DNA of 64,000 nt from Gudongella sp051744365. GTDB lineage: Bacteria; Bacillota; Clostridia; Tissierellales; Tissierellaceae. This document shows positions 51,894 to 61,014 of this stretch, in pieces. The first letter of the stretch is position 1; every line of letters begins with the position of its first letter. The translations under genes and the position numbers were made by a program. Below the pieces are notes generated by a model. It was not told the DNA's origin, made no database searches, and saw only the letters and a program-made list of their open reading frames with translations. Location of the stretch: positions 8,273-72,272 of the forward strand of contig JBNJCX010000004.1 of the NCBI GenBank assembly GCA_051744365.1, given 5' to 3'.

Positions 51894-52301
51894 CTACTTC
51901 ATTCCATAGACTCCAAGGGTTCTTGTGCGGTCAAGCTCCTTCTGTACGGTGTCTGCAAGTCTGAAGTCCAGGGTATTGGCCAATGAGGCCAGAAAATAAA
52001 TGTAGGCTCCGATTTCCTGCTCCAGGACCTCCTTGCAATTGGGGCAAATATTCCCTAAAACATGTGAATCTACCTTTTCCAATGCATCTGTAAGTGTTTC
52101 AGAATTGAAGTCCTGCCTATGGGCTTCAATTTTTATGCAGCCACAGGAAGTTGCTGATTTTGCTACAGCTCTATTGATCCTGGCGTTATACTCGTCAAGC
52201 TTTGTCATTATGTCCAGGATGCTTTTGTGTCTAACCAATGTCCCGGCCACCTGGTCCTGTAATTCGTCTATAAGATGCTCCTGATTCGCTCTGTTAACCA
52301 T
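51894..52301 (-). CDS. conserved clostridial protein of unknown function (MazG-like helical C-terminus)
   Basis: 135 residues from ATG 52301, 5 bases after GAGGAGG on the minus strand (the longer frame begins inside that site). The N-terminal half is helical (VRHKSILDIMTKLDEYNARINRAVAKSA) followed by cysteines TSCGCIKI and NICPNC. The last 40 residues (EQEIGAYIYFLASLANTLDFRLADTVQKE) resemble MazG-type pyrophosphatase helices. I recall similar proteins beside radA/disA in Clostridia, but no function is established. It is inserted, antisense, between radA and carD. Confidence 0.65.
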   Translation of the reverse strand: MVNRANQEHLIDELQDQVAGTLVRHKSILDIMTKLDEYNARINRAVAKSATSCGCIKIEAHRQDFNSETLTDALEKVDSHVLGNICPNCKEVLEQEIGAYIYFLASLANTLDFRLADTVQKELDRTRTLGVYGMK

Positions 52302-52420
52302 ATGAACCTCCTCTTGTATAGTTCTCAACTTAATTATAAGGTTTATTACGGCAGGTTGTCAAACTGAAAAGTGGTGGATTTTGAAGGTTGTTAAGTTCTG
52401 GTTATTAATTCAAAATAATG

Positions 52421-52448
52421 TTGACAGTAAATATTGTTCTATGATAAT
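52421..52448 (+). promoter_or_regulatory. sigma-A promoter of carD
   Basis: TTGACA (52421-52426) and GATAAT (52443-52448) with a 16-bp spacer. A further TATAAT occurs near 52482. Confidence 0.65.
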
Positions 52449-52520
52449 ATATAAGCTTTACTTATGGATAAATTTAGGTTATAATAATAAGATAAAGTAA
52501 TATTATGGGGAGGTTTATAT

Positions 52521-53051
52521 ATGTTCAAAATTGGCGATAAGATTGTTTATCCAATGCACGGTGCAGGAGTAATCGAAAAGCTTGAGACCAAGGAAATTCT
52601 GGGTGAAAAACGTGAATATTTTATAATCAAGATGCCCATTGGAGATATGAAGGTCATGGTCCCAGTGTCCAATGTGGATGAGGTTGGAGTAAGGGAGATA
52701 ATATCTTCTGAGGAAGTGGAGGATATCATGTCCATTTTAAGGGGACACAAGTCAAAGATGCCTCAGAATTGGAATAGAAGATACAGAATCAACATGGACA
52801 GAATAAAAACAGGTGATATCCATGAGATAGCTTCTGTTGTAAGAAACCTTAAGATCCTTGACAACGAGAAAGGACTGTCCACAGGGGAGAGGAAAATGCT
52901 AAGCAATGCCAAGCAGATGCTTCTTTCAGAGCTGGTTCTTGTAACAGGAGATCCCTATGAAGAAATAGAAGCCATAGTGGACAAGGAAATAATGGAAAAT
53001 GAAGGCTTGGAGGAGGACAATGAAGTTTTGGAAGAGGATAATAAAGAGTAA
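52521..53051 (+). CDS. CarD/CdnL family RNA polymerase-binding regulator
   Basis: 176 residues. N-terminal RNA polymerase interaction (Tudor-like) domain MFKIGDKIVYPMHGAGVIEK and a helical C-terminal domain including KTGDIHEIASVVRNL, typical of CarD/CdnL, which stabilises open promoter complexes. The acidic C-terminal tail (about 20 residues of E, D and N) is an extension. ATG 52521 follows GGGGAGG. Confidence 0.92.
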   Translation: MFKIGDKIVYPMHGAGVIEKLETKEILGEKREYFIIKMPIGDMKVMVPVSNVDEVGVREIISSEEVEDIMSILRGHKSKMPQNWNRRYRINMDRIKTGDIHEIASVVRNLKILDNEKGLSTGERKMLSNAKQMLLSELVLVTGDPYEEIEAIVDKEIMENEGLEEDNEVLEEDNKE

Positions 53052-53119
53052 AATTAAACTGGTAATCCATATACAATAGGTATATAATGAAAATTATGAA
53101 AAAAACAGGAGGTGGAATT

Positions 53120-54226
53120 ATGTTCAGGAAAATAGCCAAGGTTCTCATTGGGCTCTTTGGTATGCTTCTGGGTTATCTTGCATACACTGGGTTCAAGAGC
53201 CTTGAGTTGGTAAATGTCACTGGCGTGTCTGAGCTTGCTGCCATTATTATTTTTATTGCTGTCTTTGGAATTATATTTTTTATTTTTTCTACTAAAATTT
53301 TAAAACAAGGTCAGAGCATAGCCAGAATTATTGAAGGAGAGCTACAGAAATACTCAATCCAGAATATTGCACTGGGAGCTGTGGGGCTTATTGTAGGTCT
53401 TGTGGTTGCAACCCTTATAAGTCAGCCAATTTACAGGCTGAATATTCCCTATCTGGGAGTTATTGCCTCAATAGTGCTGTATCTGATTTTCGGGTACCTT
53501 GGAGTAACGATACCCAACAGAAAGATTGAGGATATAACAACTTCTCTTGGGAACTTCACAGGAAACATCGGTACTGGAAGAAAGACCCTCAGGGATAAGA
53601 ATGGGGAAACAGGGGCATGCCCCAAGATACTTGATACAAGTGTTATTATTGACGGAAGAATAGCTGATATTGTAAAGACTGGATTTATTGAAGGTCCATT
53701 GGTGATTCCAGTATTTGTACTTGAGGAACTGCAGCATATAGCTGACTCATCAGACGGTCTGAAAAGGAACAGGGGAAGACGTGGTCTTGATGTTCTTAAT
53801 AGGATTCAGAATGAGCTGGATACAGAAATAATAATACATGAAAAGAAATTCGAGGATGTAAGCGAGGTTGATTCAAAGCTGCTGAAGCTTACACAGCATA
53901 TGCACGGGAAAATTATTACAAATGACTACAACCTTAACAAGGTTGCCGAGGTTCACAGGATTGAAGTACTCAATATAAACGAGCTGGCAAACGCAGTGAA
54001 GCCAGTGGTTCTGCCCGGTGAAGAAATGGTTGTGCAGGTTGTCAAGGACGGCAAGGAGGCAGGACAGGGGCTTGCATATCTTGACGACGGAACCATGATT
54101 GTTGTAGAATCAGGTAGAAAATATATTGGAGAGACAATTGATGTTATAGTGACATCTGTACTGCAGACATCTGCAGGCCGCATGATATTCGCAAAACCGA
54201 AATCATTGTTCGACAAGGCTGTTTAG
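53120..54226 (+). CDS. PIN/TRAM domain membrane protein (YacL family)
   Basis: 368 residues. Four membrane helices in the first 115 residues, a PIN nuclease domain with acidic residues (LDTSVIIDGRIADI; ITNDYNLNKVAEV) at about 175-290, and a C-terminal TRAM domain (GQGLAYLDDGTMIVVESGRKYIGE). A membrane-bound RNase or RNA-binding protein; the biological role is not settled. I start at ATG 53120 behind AGGAGGTGG rather than at ATG 53087. Confidence 0.9.
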   Translation: MFRKIAKVLIGLFGMLLGYLAYTGFKSLELVNVTGVSELAAIIIFIAVFGIIFFIFSTKILKQGQSIARIIEGELQKYSIQNIALGAVGLIVGLVVATLISQPIYRLNIPYLGVIASIVLYLIFGYLGVTIPNRKIEDITTSLGNFTGNIGTGRKTLRDKNGETGACPKILDTSVIIDGRIADIVKTGFIEGPLVIPVFVLEELQHIADSSDGLKRNRGRRGLDVLNRIQNELDTEIIIHEKKFEDVSEVDSKLLKLTQHMHGKIITNDYNLNKVAEVHRIEVLNINELANAVKPVVLPGEEMVVQVVKDGKEAGQGLAYLDDGTMIVVESGRKYIGETIDVIVTSVLQTSAGRMIFAKPKSLFDKAV

Positions 54227-54278
54227 GAGAGCGGAACGGGTGAAATAAATAGCTACGATTGTTTTTTGAGGTGATTAA

Positions 54279-55001
54279 ATGTACAAGGGAAATTTTGTGT
54301 CAGTGATAATTGCTGCTGCCGGTATGAGCAACAGGATGGGCAGCAAAATAAACAAGCAGTTTATTGTCATTGACAATAAACCCATACTTGCCCACACAAT
54401 AGAAAAATTCGAGTCCTGCAAATATGTGGATGAGATAGTCGTTGTGTCAAAGGAGCAGGAAGTTGACTATTGCCGCAAGGAGATAGTCAGGAAGTATGGC
54501 TACAGAAAAGTGACAAATATAATTAAAGGCGGCAAGGAAAGGCAGGATTCCATATACAACGGAATTATGGCCTTGAATGAAAGGACTGACATAGTCCTGA
54601 CCCACGACGGTGCTAGACCATTTGTAAGGATGGAATCCATAGTAAATGGTATAAAGGGCGCACTGGAGCATGGCGCATGTGTAGTGGGAGTGCCCCTTAA
54701 GGATACAATAAAGGTAATAGAGGAAGACAATCTGGTTCATCACACTCCAAACAGGGCTCTCTTGTGGGCTGCACAGACTCCACAATGCTTCCGGATCAAA
54801 CTGTTGAAGGAGGGCTATGAATATGCAATAGCCGAGGGAATACTGGGGACTGATGACAGCTCCCTTGTGGAGAAGAAAGGATATCCTGTGAAGATGATAC
54901 TGGGAACCTATGACAATATAAAAATCACCACCCCTGAGGATCTTGTTGTGGCTGAATCCATAGCAAAGGACAAGACTCTGTCCATCTCGGGAAGAGATTA
55001 G
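54279..55001 (+). CDS. ispD: 2-C-methyl-D-erythritol 4-phosphate cytidylyltransferase
   Basis: 240 residues. IIAAAGMSNRMGSKINKQF carries the CTP-binding loop; VLTHDGARPFVR and LWAAQTPQCFRI are the substrate blocks. Third step of the methylerythritol phosphate isoprenoid pathway. Followed 13 bases later by ispF. Confidence 0.95.
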   Translation: MYKGNFVSVIIAAAGMSNRMGSKINKQFIVIDNKPILAHTIEKFESCKYVDEIVVVSKEQEVDYCRKEIVRKYGYRKVTNIIKGGKERQDSIYNGIMALNERTDIVLTHDGARPFVRMESIVNGIKGALEHGACVVGVPLKDTIKVIEEDNLVHHTPNRALLWAAQTPQCFRIKLLKEGYEYAIAEGILGTDDSSLVEKKGYPVKMILGTYDNIKITTPEDLVVAESIAKDKTLSISGRD

Positions 55002-55014
55002 GAAGTGAAGCTTG

Positions 55015-55500
55015 ATGAGAGTAGGAATCGGATATGATGTTCATAAGCTTGCAGAAGGCCGAAAGCTTGTAATCGGGGGTGTGGAGATACCCCACCATAT
55101 GGGCCTTCTTGGCCATTCTGATGCAGATGTTCTCGTGCACAGCCTTATGGATGCCATACTGGGTGCCATGAGCGCAGGAGATATCGGCAGGCACTTTCCC
55201 GATACGGATAATGAATACAAGGATATTTCCAGTATGGTCCTTCTTGAGAGGGTATATAAAGTTATGGTGGAAAAAGGCTACAGACTTGTGAATGCAGACA
55301 ATGTAATTGCAGCTCAAAAGCCGATGCTGTCGCCATATATTGACCAGATGAGAGAGAACATAGCCAAGGTCCTAAATGTATCCGTAGAGGATATAGGAGT
55401 TAAGGCCACTACCACAGAAGGGCTGGGCCTGGAAGGTCGCCAGGAGGGAATGTCCTCCTACAGCACATGTCTATTGGAAAAATCCATTGACAATAAATAG
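55015..55500 (+). CDS. ispF: 2-C-methyl-D-erythritol 2,4-cyclodiphosphate synthase
   Basis: 161 residues. GIGYDVHKLAEGRKL, GHSDADVLVHSLMDAILGA and the loop TTTEGLGLEGRQEGMSSY are intact. Zinc ligands Asp and His of DVH and the downstream His are present. Start ATG 55015, 6 bases after GGAAGTGA; a TTG at 55012 is in frame. Confidence 0.95.
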   Translation: MRVGIGYDVHKLAEGRKLVIGGVEIPHHMGLLGHSDADVLVHSLMDAILGAMSAGDIGRHFPDTDNEYKDISSMVLLERVYKVMVEKGYRLVNADNVIAAQKPMLSPYIDQMRENIAKVLNVSVEDIGVKATTTEGLGLEGRQEGMSSYSTCLLEKSIDNK

Positions 55501-55509
55501 GCTTTTGTG

Positions 55510-55736
55510 TAAACTTATCAGTGTCAGCTTAGATGGGAGCTAGTATTGTATCAAGGTCCAAGAGAGGAAATCCATGGCTGGAAGATTTTCGTCCCTCTGA
55601 TGCAGGAACCTGTCCCGGAGCTTTTCGTCAAAACGAAACGGTGGCTACGTTACAGCTATTGAGTGAACCAGAATGGTTTATAAGAGTGGTACCGCGGAAT
55701 ATACCTTTCGTCTCTTGGTGAGACGAAAGGTTTTTT
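55510..55736 (+). promoter_or_regulatory. proline-specific T-box leader
   Basis: The T-box core GTGGTACCGCGG (55686-55697) contains TGGT, which pairs with an uncharged ACCA end. It is followed by a perfect 12-bp terminator stem (55703-55714 with 55720-55731, loop TTGGT) and T6. In the preceding stem I, a loop reads GGAACCTG with CCT (55609-55611) as the likely specifier codon for proline. Uncharged tRNA-Pro should stabilise the antiterminator and switch on proS. The start boundary is approximate. Confidence 0.88.
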
Positions 55737-55768
55737 GTTTTAGACAATAAAAATTTGAGGTGAAAAGT

Positions 55769-57493
55769 ATGAGAATGTCAAAAATGTACATGCCTACACT
55801 GAGGGAGACCCCTTCAGAGGCGGAGATACCAAGTCATCAGCTGCTTTTAAGGGCAGGGATGATCAGAAAGCTCGTAAGTGGAGTGTATTCCTACCTTCCC
55901 CTTGGTCACAGAGTAATCAGGAAGGTTGAGCAGGTTGTCAGGGAAGAGATGGATGCAGCAGGCTCACAGGAACTTTTGATGTCCGCTATTCAGCCAAAGG
56001 AGCTTTGGGAGGCCTCGGGCAGATGGGAGAACTTCGGTCCTGAAATGTGGAGACTGAGGGACAGAAACGATCGTGAATTCTGTCTTGGACCCACACATGA
56101 GGAATACTTCACAGACCTTATAAAGGATGAAATAAAATCCTACAAGCAGCTGCCCCTTAGCATCTACCAGATTCAGACAAAGTACAGGGATGAAAAGAGA
56201 CCGAGATTCGGACTTATGAGATGTAGGGAATTTATAATGAAGGATGCCTACAGCTTTGATGTGGATGAAGAGGCAATGAAGGTTGCCTACCAGAATATGT
56301 GGGATGCATATGACAGGATATTTTCAAGACTGAAGCTGGATTATAAGGTAGTTGAAGGAGATACCGGTGCCATGGGAGGAAAGGTTTCCCATGAATTTAT
56401 GGCCATGAGCGACGTTGGAGAGGGAGAAATAGCATACTGCAGAAGCTGTGACTTTGCAGCCACCGATGAAAAGGCTCAGGTTGTGTATTCCATTCCTGAG
56501 AGCGATGAAGAGGAGAAGGAAGTCCATAAGGTCCTTACACCTGAGGTCAAAACAATTGATGGTCTTGTTGACTTTTTCAATATTGACAGATACAAATTCG
56601 GGAAGGCTCTTGTTTTCCTTGCGCAGGGTGAGCCAGTGGTAGTTGTGATACCAGGCGACAGGGAATTGAATGAAACAAAGCTTGCAAACTACCTCTTGGT
56701 TGCTGGTCATGAGCTCGAAATGGCCGATGAGGAAACAATCAAGAAAATTTCAGGAGCCGACAAGGGCTTTACGGGTCCTGTGGGGCTACTTGAAAAGACA
56801 AGGCTTCTTGTGGACAAAAGAATTACAACTGTAAAGAATATGGTTGTAGGTGGAAATGAAACCGATTACCACCTCGTCAATGTAAACTACGCAAGGGATT
56901 TCCAGGGGGAGGTTGTTGATGATCTTCTTATGGTACAGGAAAAAGACCCCTGCCCATCATGTGGTGAGCCCCTATCAACGGACAGGGGAATCGAGGTCGG
57001 AAATATATTCCAGCTGGGGACAAAATACAGTGACAGCCTAAAGGCCACTTATCTGGATGTAAACGGTAAGGAACAGCCATTTGTAATGGGCAGCTACGGT
57101 GTGGGAGTTTCCAGAAGCGTTGCGGCTGTTGTTGAGCAGTACCATGATGAAAAGGGTATAGTGTGGCCATTTGTAGTTGCACCATACCATGCCGTGGTCA
57201 CTGTTATTAACTCCAAGAAGGAGGAACAGCAGGAGCTTGCAGAGGAGATTTATGCTACCCTTAAGAAGAAGGGTGTGGAGGTTCTTCTGGATGATAGAAA
57301 CGAAAGGCCTGGAGTTAAGTTCAACGACAGGGAGCTTATCGGTATTCCTATCCAGATTACTGTAGGTAAGATGGCCGGGGAAGGAATAGTTGAGTATTCT
57401 CTGAGAAAGAGGGATGAAAAGCAGGAGGTAAAGGCAGACCAGATTATTGAACTTGTTATGGAGGCCTTCGAAGAGGAAGGATTCTCTCTTTAG
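55769..57493 (+). CDS. proS: prolyl-tRNA synthetase
   Basis: 574 residues, bacterial type with an inserted editing domain (about 225-405). Class II motifs: MYMPTLRETPSEAEIPSHQLLLRAG start, VREEMDAAGSQEL, FCLGPTHEEYFTDLIKDEI, and C-terminal GSYGVGVSRSVAAVVEQYHD with the anticodon-binding domain DDRNERPGVKFNDREL. Start at ATG 55769 behind GAGGTGA; GTG 55760 lies within that site. Under T-box control. Confidence 0.96.
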   Translation: MRMSKMYMPTLRETPSEAEIPSHQLLLRAGMIRKLVSGVYSYLPLGHRVIRKVEQVVREEMDAAGSQELLMSAIQPKELWEASGRWENFGPEMWRLRDRNDREFCLGPTHEEYFTDLIKDEIKSYKQLPLSIYQIQTKYRDEKRPRFGLMRCREFIMKDAYSFDVDEEAMKVAYQNMWDAYDRIFSRLKLDYKVVEGDTGAMGGKVSHEFMAMSDVGEGEIAYCRSCDFAATDEKAQVVYSIPESDEEEKEVHKVLTPEVKTIDGLVDFFNIDRYKFGKALVFLAQGEPVVVVIPGDRELNETKLANYLLVAGHELEMADEETIKKISGADKGFTGPVGLLEKTRLLVDKRITTVKNMVVGGNETDYHLVNVNYARDFQGEVVDDLLMVQEKDPCPSCGEPLSTDRGIEVGNIFQLGTKYSDSLKATYLDVNGKEQPFVMGSYGVGVSRSVAAVVEQYHDEKGIVWPFVVAPYHAVVTVINSKKEEQQELAEEIYATLKKKGVEVLLDDRNERPGVKFNDRELIGIPIQITVGKMAGEGIVEYSLRKRDEKQEVKADQIIELVMEAFEEEGFSL

Positions 57494-57551
57494 AAGATTA
57501 TTTGTAGGGTATTAGAATACTGAGAATTGATTAATTCAGGAGGTGTGTGAA

Positions 57552-59033
57552 TTGAGTGATATAAGAGTCAGATTTGCCCCGAGTCCTACGGGATATCTTC
57601 ATATCGGAGGCTTGAGAACTGCACTGTACAATTATCTTTTTGCCAAGAAGCACGGCGGGAAGTTTGTATTGAGGATTGAGGATACCGACCAGACCAGATT
57701 TGTTGAAGGAGCAATTGAAAATCTTATTAACTCCCTTCATTGGGCAGGAATCCAATATGACGAGGGAGTATTTGTAGAGGATGGCAAGATTGTCGAGAAG
57801 GGAGATTTTGGACCCTATGTCCAGTCAAAGCGTCTGGACATATACAGAAAATATGTTGATGAGCTAGTTGAAAATGGGCATGCATACTACTGCTTCTGCT
57901 CAAAGGAAAGACTGGAAACAGTAAGAGAAGAGCAGAAGATGAAGGGAATGGTCCCCAAATACGACGGCTTCTGCAGAAACATATCCCTTCAGGATGCAAA
58001 AGAGAGAGTAGCTGCCGGCGAGGAGCATGTTGTCAGATTAAAGCTTCCACACAATGAGGATATACATTTCCACGACCTTGTAAGAGGAGATATAACAATC
58101 AATACAAATGATATAGATGATCAGGTGCTGTTGAAGTCAGACGGATTCCCGACCTATCATATGGCAGTGGTTGTTGACGATTACCTTATGGGGATAACCC
58201 ACATAGTTAGGGGAGAGGAGTGGCTACCTTCAACGCCAAAGCACGTGTATATGTATGAGTCCTTTGGATGGGAGAAGCCCACCTATGTTCATCTCCCAAC
58301 GGTTCTTAACAAGGAAAGGAAGAAGCTCTCAAAGAGACATGGTGATGTTTCTGTTGACGATTTCAGATCCAAGGGCTACCTGCCCGAAGGGCTTGTAAAC
58401 TATCTTGCGCTTGTTGGATGGAGCCCTGAAGGCAATGAGGAGATCCTGTCCATGGAAGAAATGGTTGAGAAGTTCACCTTTGACAGAGTGTCCAAGACAG
58501 GCGGAATATTCGATAAGGACAAACTTGACTGGGTAAACAGCCACTATATAAGAAGCGAAGAGCTTTCAAGGATAAAAAGCATGGCACTTCCATACCTTAT
58601 TAAGGCTGGCTATATGGATGAAGCCTTTGCAAATGACAATCCTGAATGGGTTGATGTTCTTATTGAAACTGTAAGGGAAGGAATGGCAACAGTTGCTGAG
58701 ATTACGGAGAAGGTAGAATTTGTTTTCGCAGAGGATCTCATCTATGAATCCGAAGACTTTGACGAGTTTTTAAACACGGAAAACGGTAGGATCCTGATGG
58801 AGGCCATTGTAAAGGAAGCTCAGGAATCAGAAGAGATTACAATGGGAAATGCAAAGGATTTTATGAAGAGAATACAGAAGGAAACAGGAATCAAGGGCAA
58901 GAATCTGTTTATGCCTACCAGGATTGCATTGACAGGCAGTGCCCACGGTCCTGAGCTGGTAAATATACTTTATCTTCTTGGAAATGGAAAGATTGCAGAC
59001 AGGGCTCGTAAGGTGCTGGACATAATTGACTAG
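57552..59033 (+). CDS. gltX: glutamyl-tRNA synthetase
   Basis: 493 residues. Class I HIGH motif as YLHIGGLRTALYNYLFAK (HIGG at 17-20) and KLSKRHG (258-264), with RVRFAPSPTG at the N-terminus. Whether it is discriminating or charges tRNA-Gln as well cannot be read from sequence. Start TTG 57552 is 6 bases after AGGAGGTG; GTG 57543 would overlap that site. Confidence 0.95.
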   Translation: MSDIRVRFAPSPTGYLHIGGLRTALYNYLFAKKHGGKFVLRIEDTDQTRFVEGAIENLINSLHWAGIQYDEGVFVEDGKIVEKGDFGPYVQSKRLDIYRKYVDELVENGHAYYCFCSKERLETVREEQKMKGMVPKYDGFCRNISLQDAKERVAAGEEHVVRLKLPHNEDIHFHDLVRGDITINTNDIDDQVLLKSDGFPTYHMAVVVDDYLMGITHIVRGEEWLPSTPKHVYMYESFGWEKPTYVHLPTVLNKERKKLSKRHGDVSVDDFRSKGYLPEGLVNYLALVGWSPEGNEEILSMEEMVEKFTFDRVSKTGGIFDKDKLDWVNSHYIRSEELSRIKSMALPYLIKAGYMDEAFANDNPEWVDVLIETVREGMATVAEITEKVEFVFAEDLIYESEDFDEFLNTENGRILMEAIVKEAQESEEITMGNAKDFMKRIQKETGIKGKNLFMPTRIALTGSAHGPELVNILYLLGNGKIADRARKVLDIID

Positions 59034-59112
59034 TGGCTGCTTCATAGGATAAAATAGGAGTAGCAAAGACAGGATTTTTAAGATTTCTGGAAGACCAAAA
59101 TCCGGTTTTGGC

Positions 59113-59147
59113 AAAAATCGTCTCTGCTGAAACAGGGACGATTTTTG
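59113..59147 (+). terminator. terminator between gltX and cysS
   Basis: 14-bp arms (59113-59126 and 59133-59146, one G-U) with a T-rich 3' end. Confidence 0.8.
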
Positions 59148-59173
59148 TTAGAGTGATATTGAGGAGGATTGCT

Positions 59174-60568
59174 ATGAAGCTATTTAATTCATTGACCAGA
59201 ACCAAGGAGGAATTTGTACCCATTGTGGAGGGACAGGTGAGCATGTATAACTGTGGTCCTACTGTCTACAACTTTATCCACGTGGGAAATGCAAGACCAC
59301 TTGTAACTTTCGATACATTAAGAAGATATTTTATCTACAAGGGGTATGATGTAAAATTTGTGCTGAATTTCACAGACATCGATGATAAATTAATTAACAA
59401 GGCCAAGGAGGAAAACATCACTGTCAAGGAGGTTGCCGATCGTTATATAGAAGCATTCAAGGAAGATGCAGGAGCTCTCCGCATATACGATTACAACACA
59501 GTGAATCCAAAGGCAACGGATTATATATCTCAGATGATTGATTTTATCAAAGCTCTTGAAGAAATGGGTGCAGCCTATGAGGTTGACGGGAATGTGTACT
59601 TCAGCATAGAAAGCGCCAAGGATTACGGCAAGCTCAGCAAGAAGAATATAGATGAGCTTGTAAGCGGTTCAAGAGTAGATATAAATGAAGACAAAAAGAA
59701 TCCACTGGATTTCGTCCTATGGAAGAAGAAGAAACCGGGGGAGCCTTCATGGGACAGCCCGTGGGGCGAGGGGAGACCAGGATGGCATATTGAATGTTCA
59801 GTTATGGCCAAAACCCTCCTTGGAGAGACAATTGACATCCACTCAGGAGGAGAGGATCTTCAGTTCCCTCATCATGAAAACGAGATAGCTCAATCAGAAA
59901 CATTAACTGGCAAGCCATTTGCTCATTACTGGCTACACAACGGGATGCTTTTTGTGGACAATCAAAAGATGTCAAAGTCACTTGGAAACTTCTTTACACT
60001 GAAGGAAATCCAGGAGGAGTACGACATGGAGGTACTGAGGTTCTTTCTGCTGTCTGCGCATTACAGAAAACCCATCAACTTCAGCAGAGAGATAATGGAC
60101 CAGAACAAGAACGGGCTTGAGAGACTTTACAGTGCCAAGAAAAACCTGGAATTTGTATTGAAAAAGGATCTGCCTGAAACATTGGAAAGCGATGAATCCA
60201 TTATGGCTGAAATCGACGCTTTCAAGAAGAGCTTTGAGGACAGCATGGATGATGACCTAAACACTGCAGATGCTATTGCGGCAATATTTGATCTTGTTAA
60301 ATATACAAATTCAAATTTGGATGAAGGTTCATCGAGAAGGACAGTTCAGTATGCATATGACACCTTGATGCAGCTGGCCAAGGTTCTTGGAATTTTAACC
60401 AAGAAGGAAGAAATTCTTGACGAGGAAATCCAGAAGCTTATTGAGGCAAGAAACGAGGCCAGAAGTAGCAAGGACTTTGCAAAGGCTGACCAGATCAGGG
60501 ATGATCTTCTGGAAAAGGGAATTGTTCTTGAGGATACGAGAGACGGTGTGAAATGGAAAAGGGCGTAG
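59174..60568 (+). CDS. cysS: cysteinyl-tRNA synthetase
   Basis: 464 residues. N-terminal MKLFNSLTRTKEEFVPI, CGPTVYNFIHVGNARP (HIGH as HVGN, zinc Cys), GGEDLQFPHHENEIAQSE (zinc ligands), and KMSKSLGNFFTLKEI. Start ATG 59174 behind GAGGAGG; upstream in-frame codons reach 59108 but cross the terminator. The next gene starts within its last codons. Confidence 0.96.
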   Translation: MKLFNSLTRTKEEFVPIVEGQVSMYNCGPTVYNFIHVGNARPLVTFDTLRRYFIYKGYDVKFVLNFTDIDDKLINKAKEENITVKEVADRYIEAFKEDAGALRIYDYNTVNPKATDYISQMIDFIKALEEMGAAYEVDGNVYFSIESAKDYGKLSKKNIDELVSGSRVDINEDKKNPLDFVLWKKKKPGEPSWDSPWGEGRPGWHIECSVMAKTLLGETIDIHSGGEDLQFPHHENEIAQSETLTGKPFAHYWLHNGMLFVDNQKMSKSLGNFFTLKEIQEEYDMEVLRFFLLSAHYRKPINFSREIMDQNKNGLERLYSAKKNLEFVLKKDLPETLESDESIMAEIDAFKKSFEDSMDDDLNTADAIAAIFDLVKYTNSNLDEGSSRRTVQYAYDTLMQLAKVLGILTKKEEILDEEIQKLIEARNEARSSKDFAKADQIRDDLLEKGIVLEDTRDGVKWKRA

Positions 60569-61014
60569 GGGCAACCGGTGGGATATCCTTCCGGGATGTA
60601 AACAGGAGCCTCGAAAATGAAGATTTCAGGATGATGTCCCCACTGCAGCTTGCATATATTGGGGATGCTGTCTTTGAGCTCCTTGTAAGGACGGCGATAC
60701 TGTCAAGGGACGTTAATGTAAACAAGCTTCACAAGGAGGCTACAAAGTATGTCAAGGCAAATGCTCAGGCAGATTCAGCCATGAAGCTTGATTCAATCCT
60801 TACTGACGATGAGAAGTCCTTTATAAGAAGGGGAAGGAATGCCAGAATCAATTCATCCCCAAAGAATGTTGATCTGAGAGACTACAAGCATGCCACAGGC
60901 TTTGAGTGTTTGATGGGGTATCTGTATCTTTCGGGGAATGATGAAAGACTAATCCAGCTTTTTACGTATATATACCAGTCCGGCACAGAAGGGGGAACTA
61001 ATAATGAAGGTTGA
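60553..61014 (+). CDS. mrnC: mini-ribonuclease III
   Basis: 153 residues. RNase III-like fold: MSPLQLAYIGDAVFELLVR (catalytic Asp), HKEATKYVKANAQA, RRGRNARINSSPKN and HATGFECLMGYLYLSGN with the catalytic Glu. It lacks the dsRNA-binding domain, as in MrnC, which trims 23S rRNA precursors. ATG 60553 overlaps cysS by 16 bases; an internal ATG near 60631 is possible but would leave almost no residues before the fold. Confidence 0.9.
   Translation: MEKGVGATGGISFRDVNRSLENEDFRMMSPLQLAYIGDAVFELLVRTAILSRDVNVNKLHKEATKYVKANAQADSAMKLDSILTDDEKSFIRRGRNARINSSPKNVDLRDYKHATGFECLMGYLYLSGNDERLIQLFTYIYQSGTEGGTNNEG

Noticed and set aside
55533..55721. 62-codon ORF upstream of proS
   Set aside because: It lies wholly in the T-box leader; the RNA structure explains the sequence better than a peptide.
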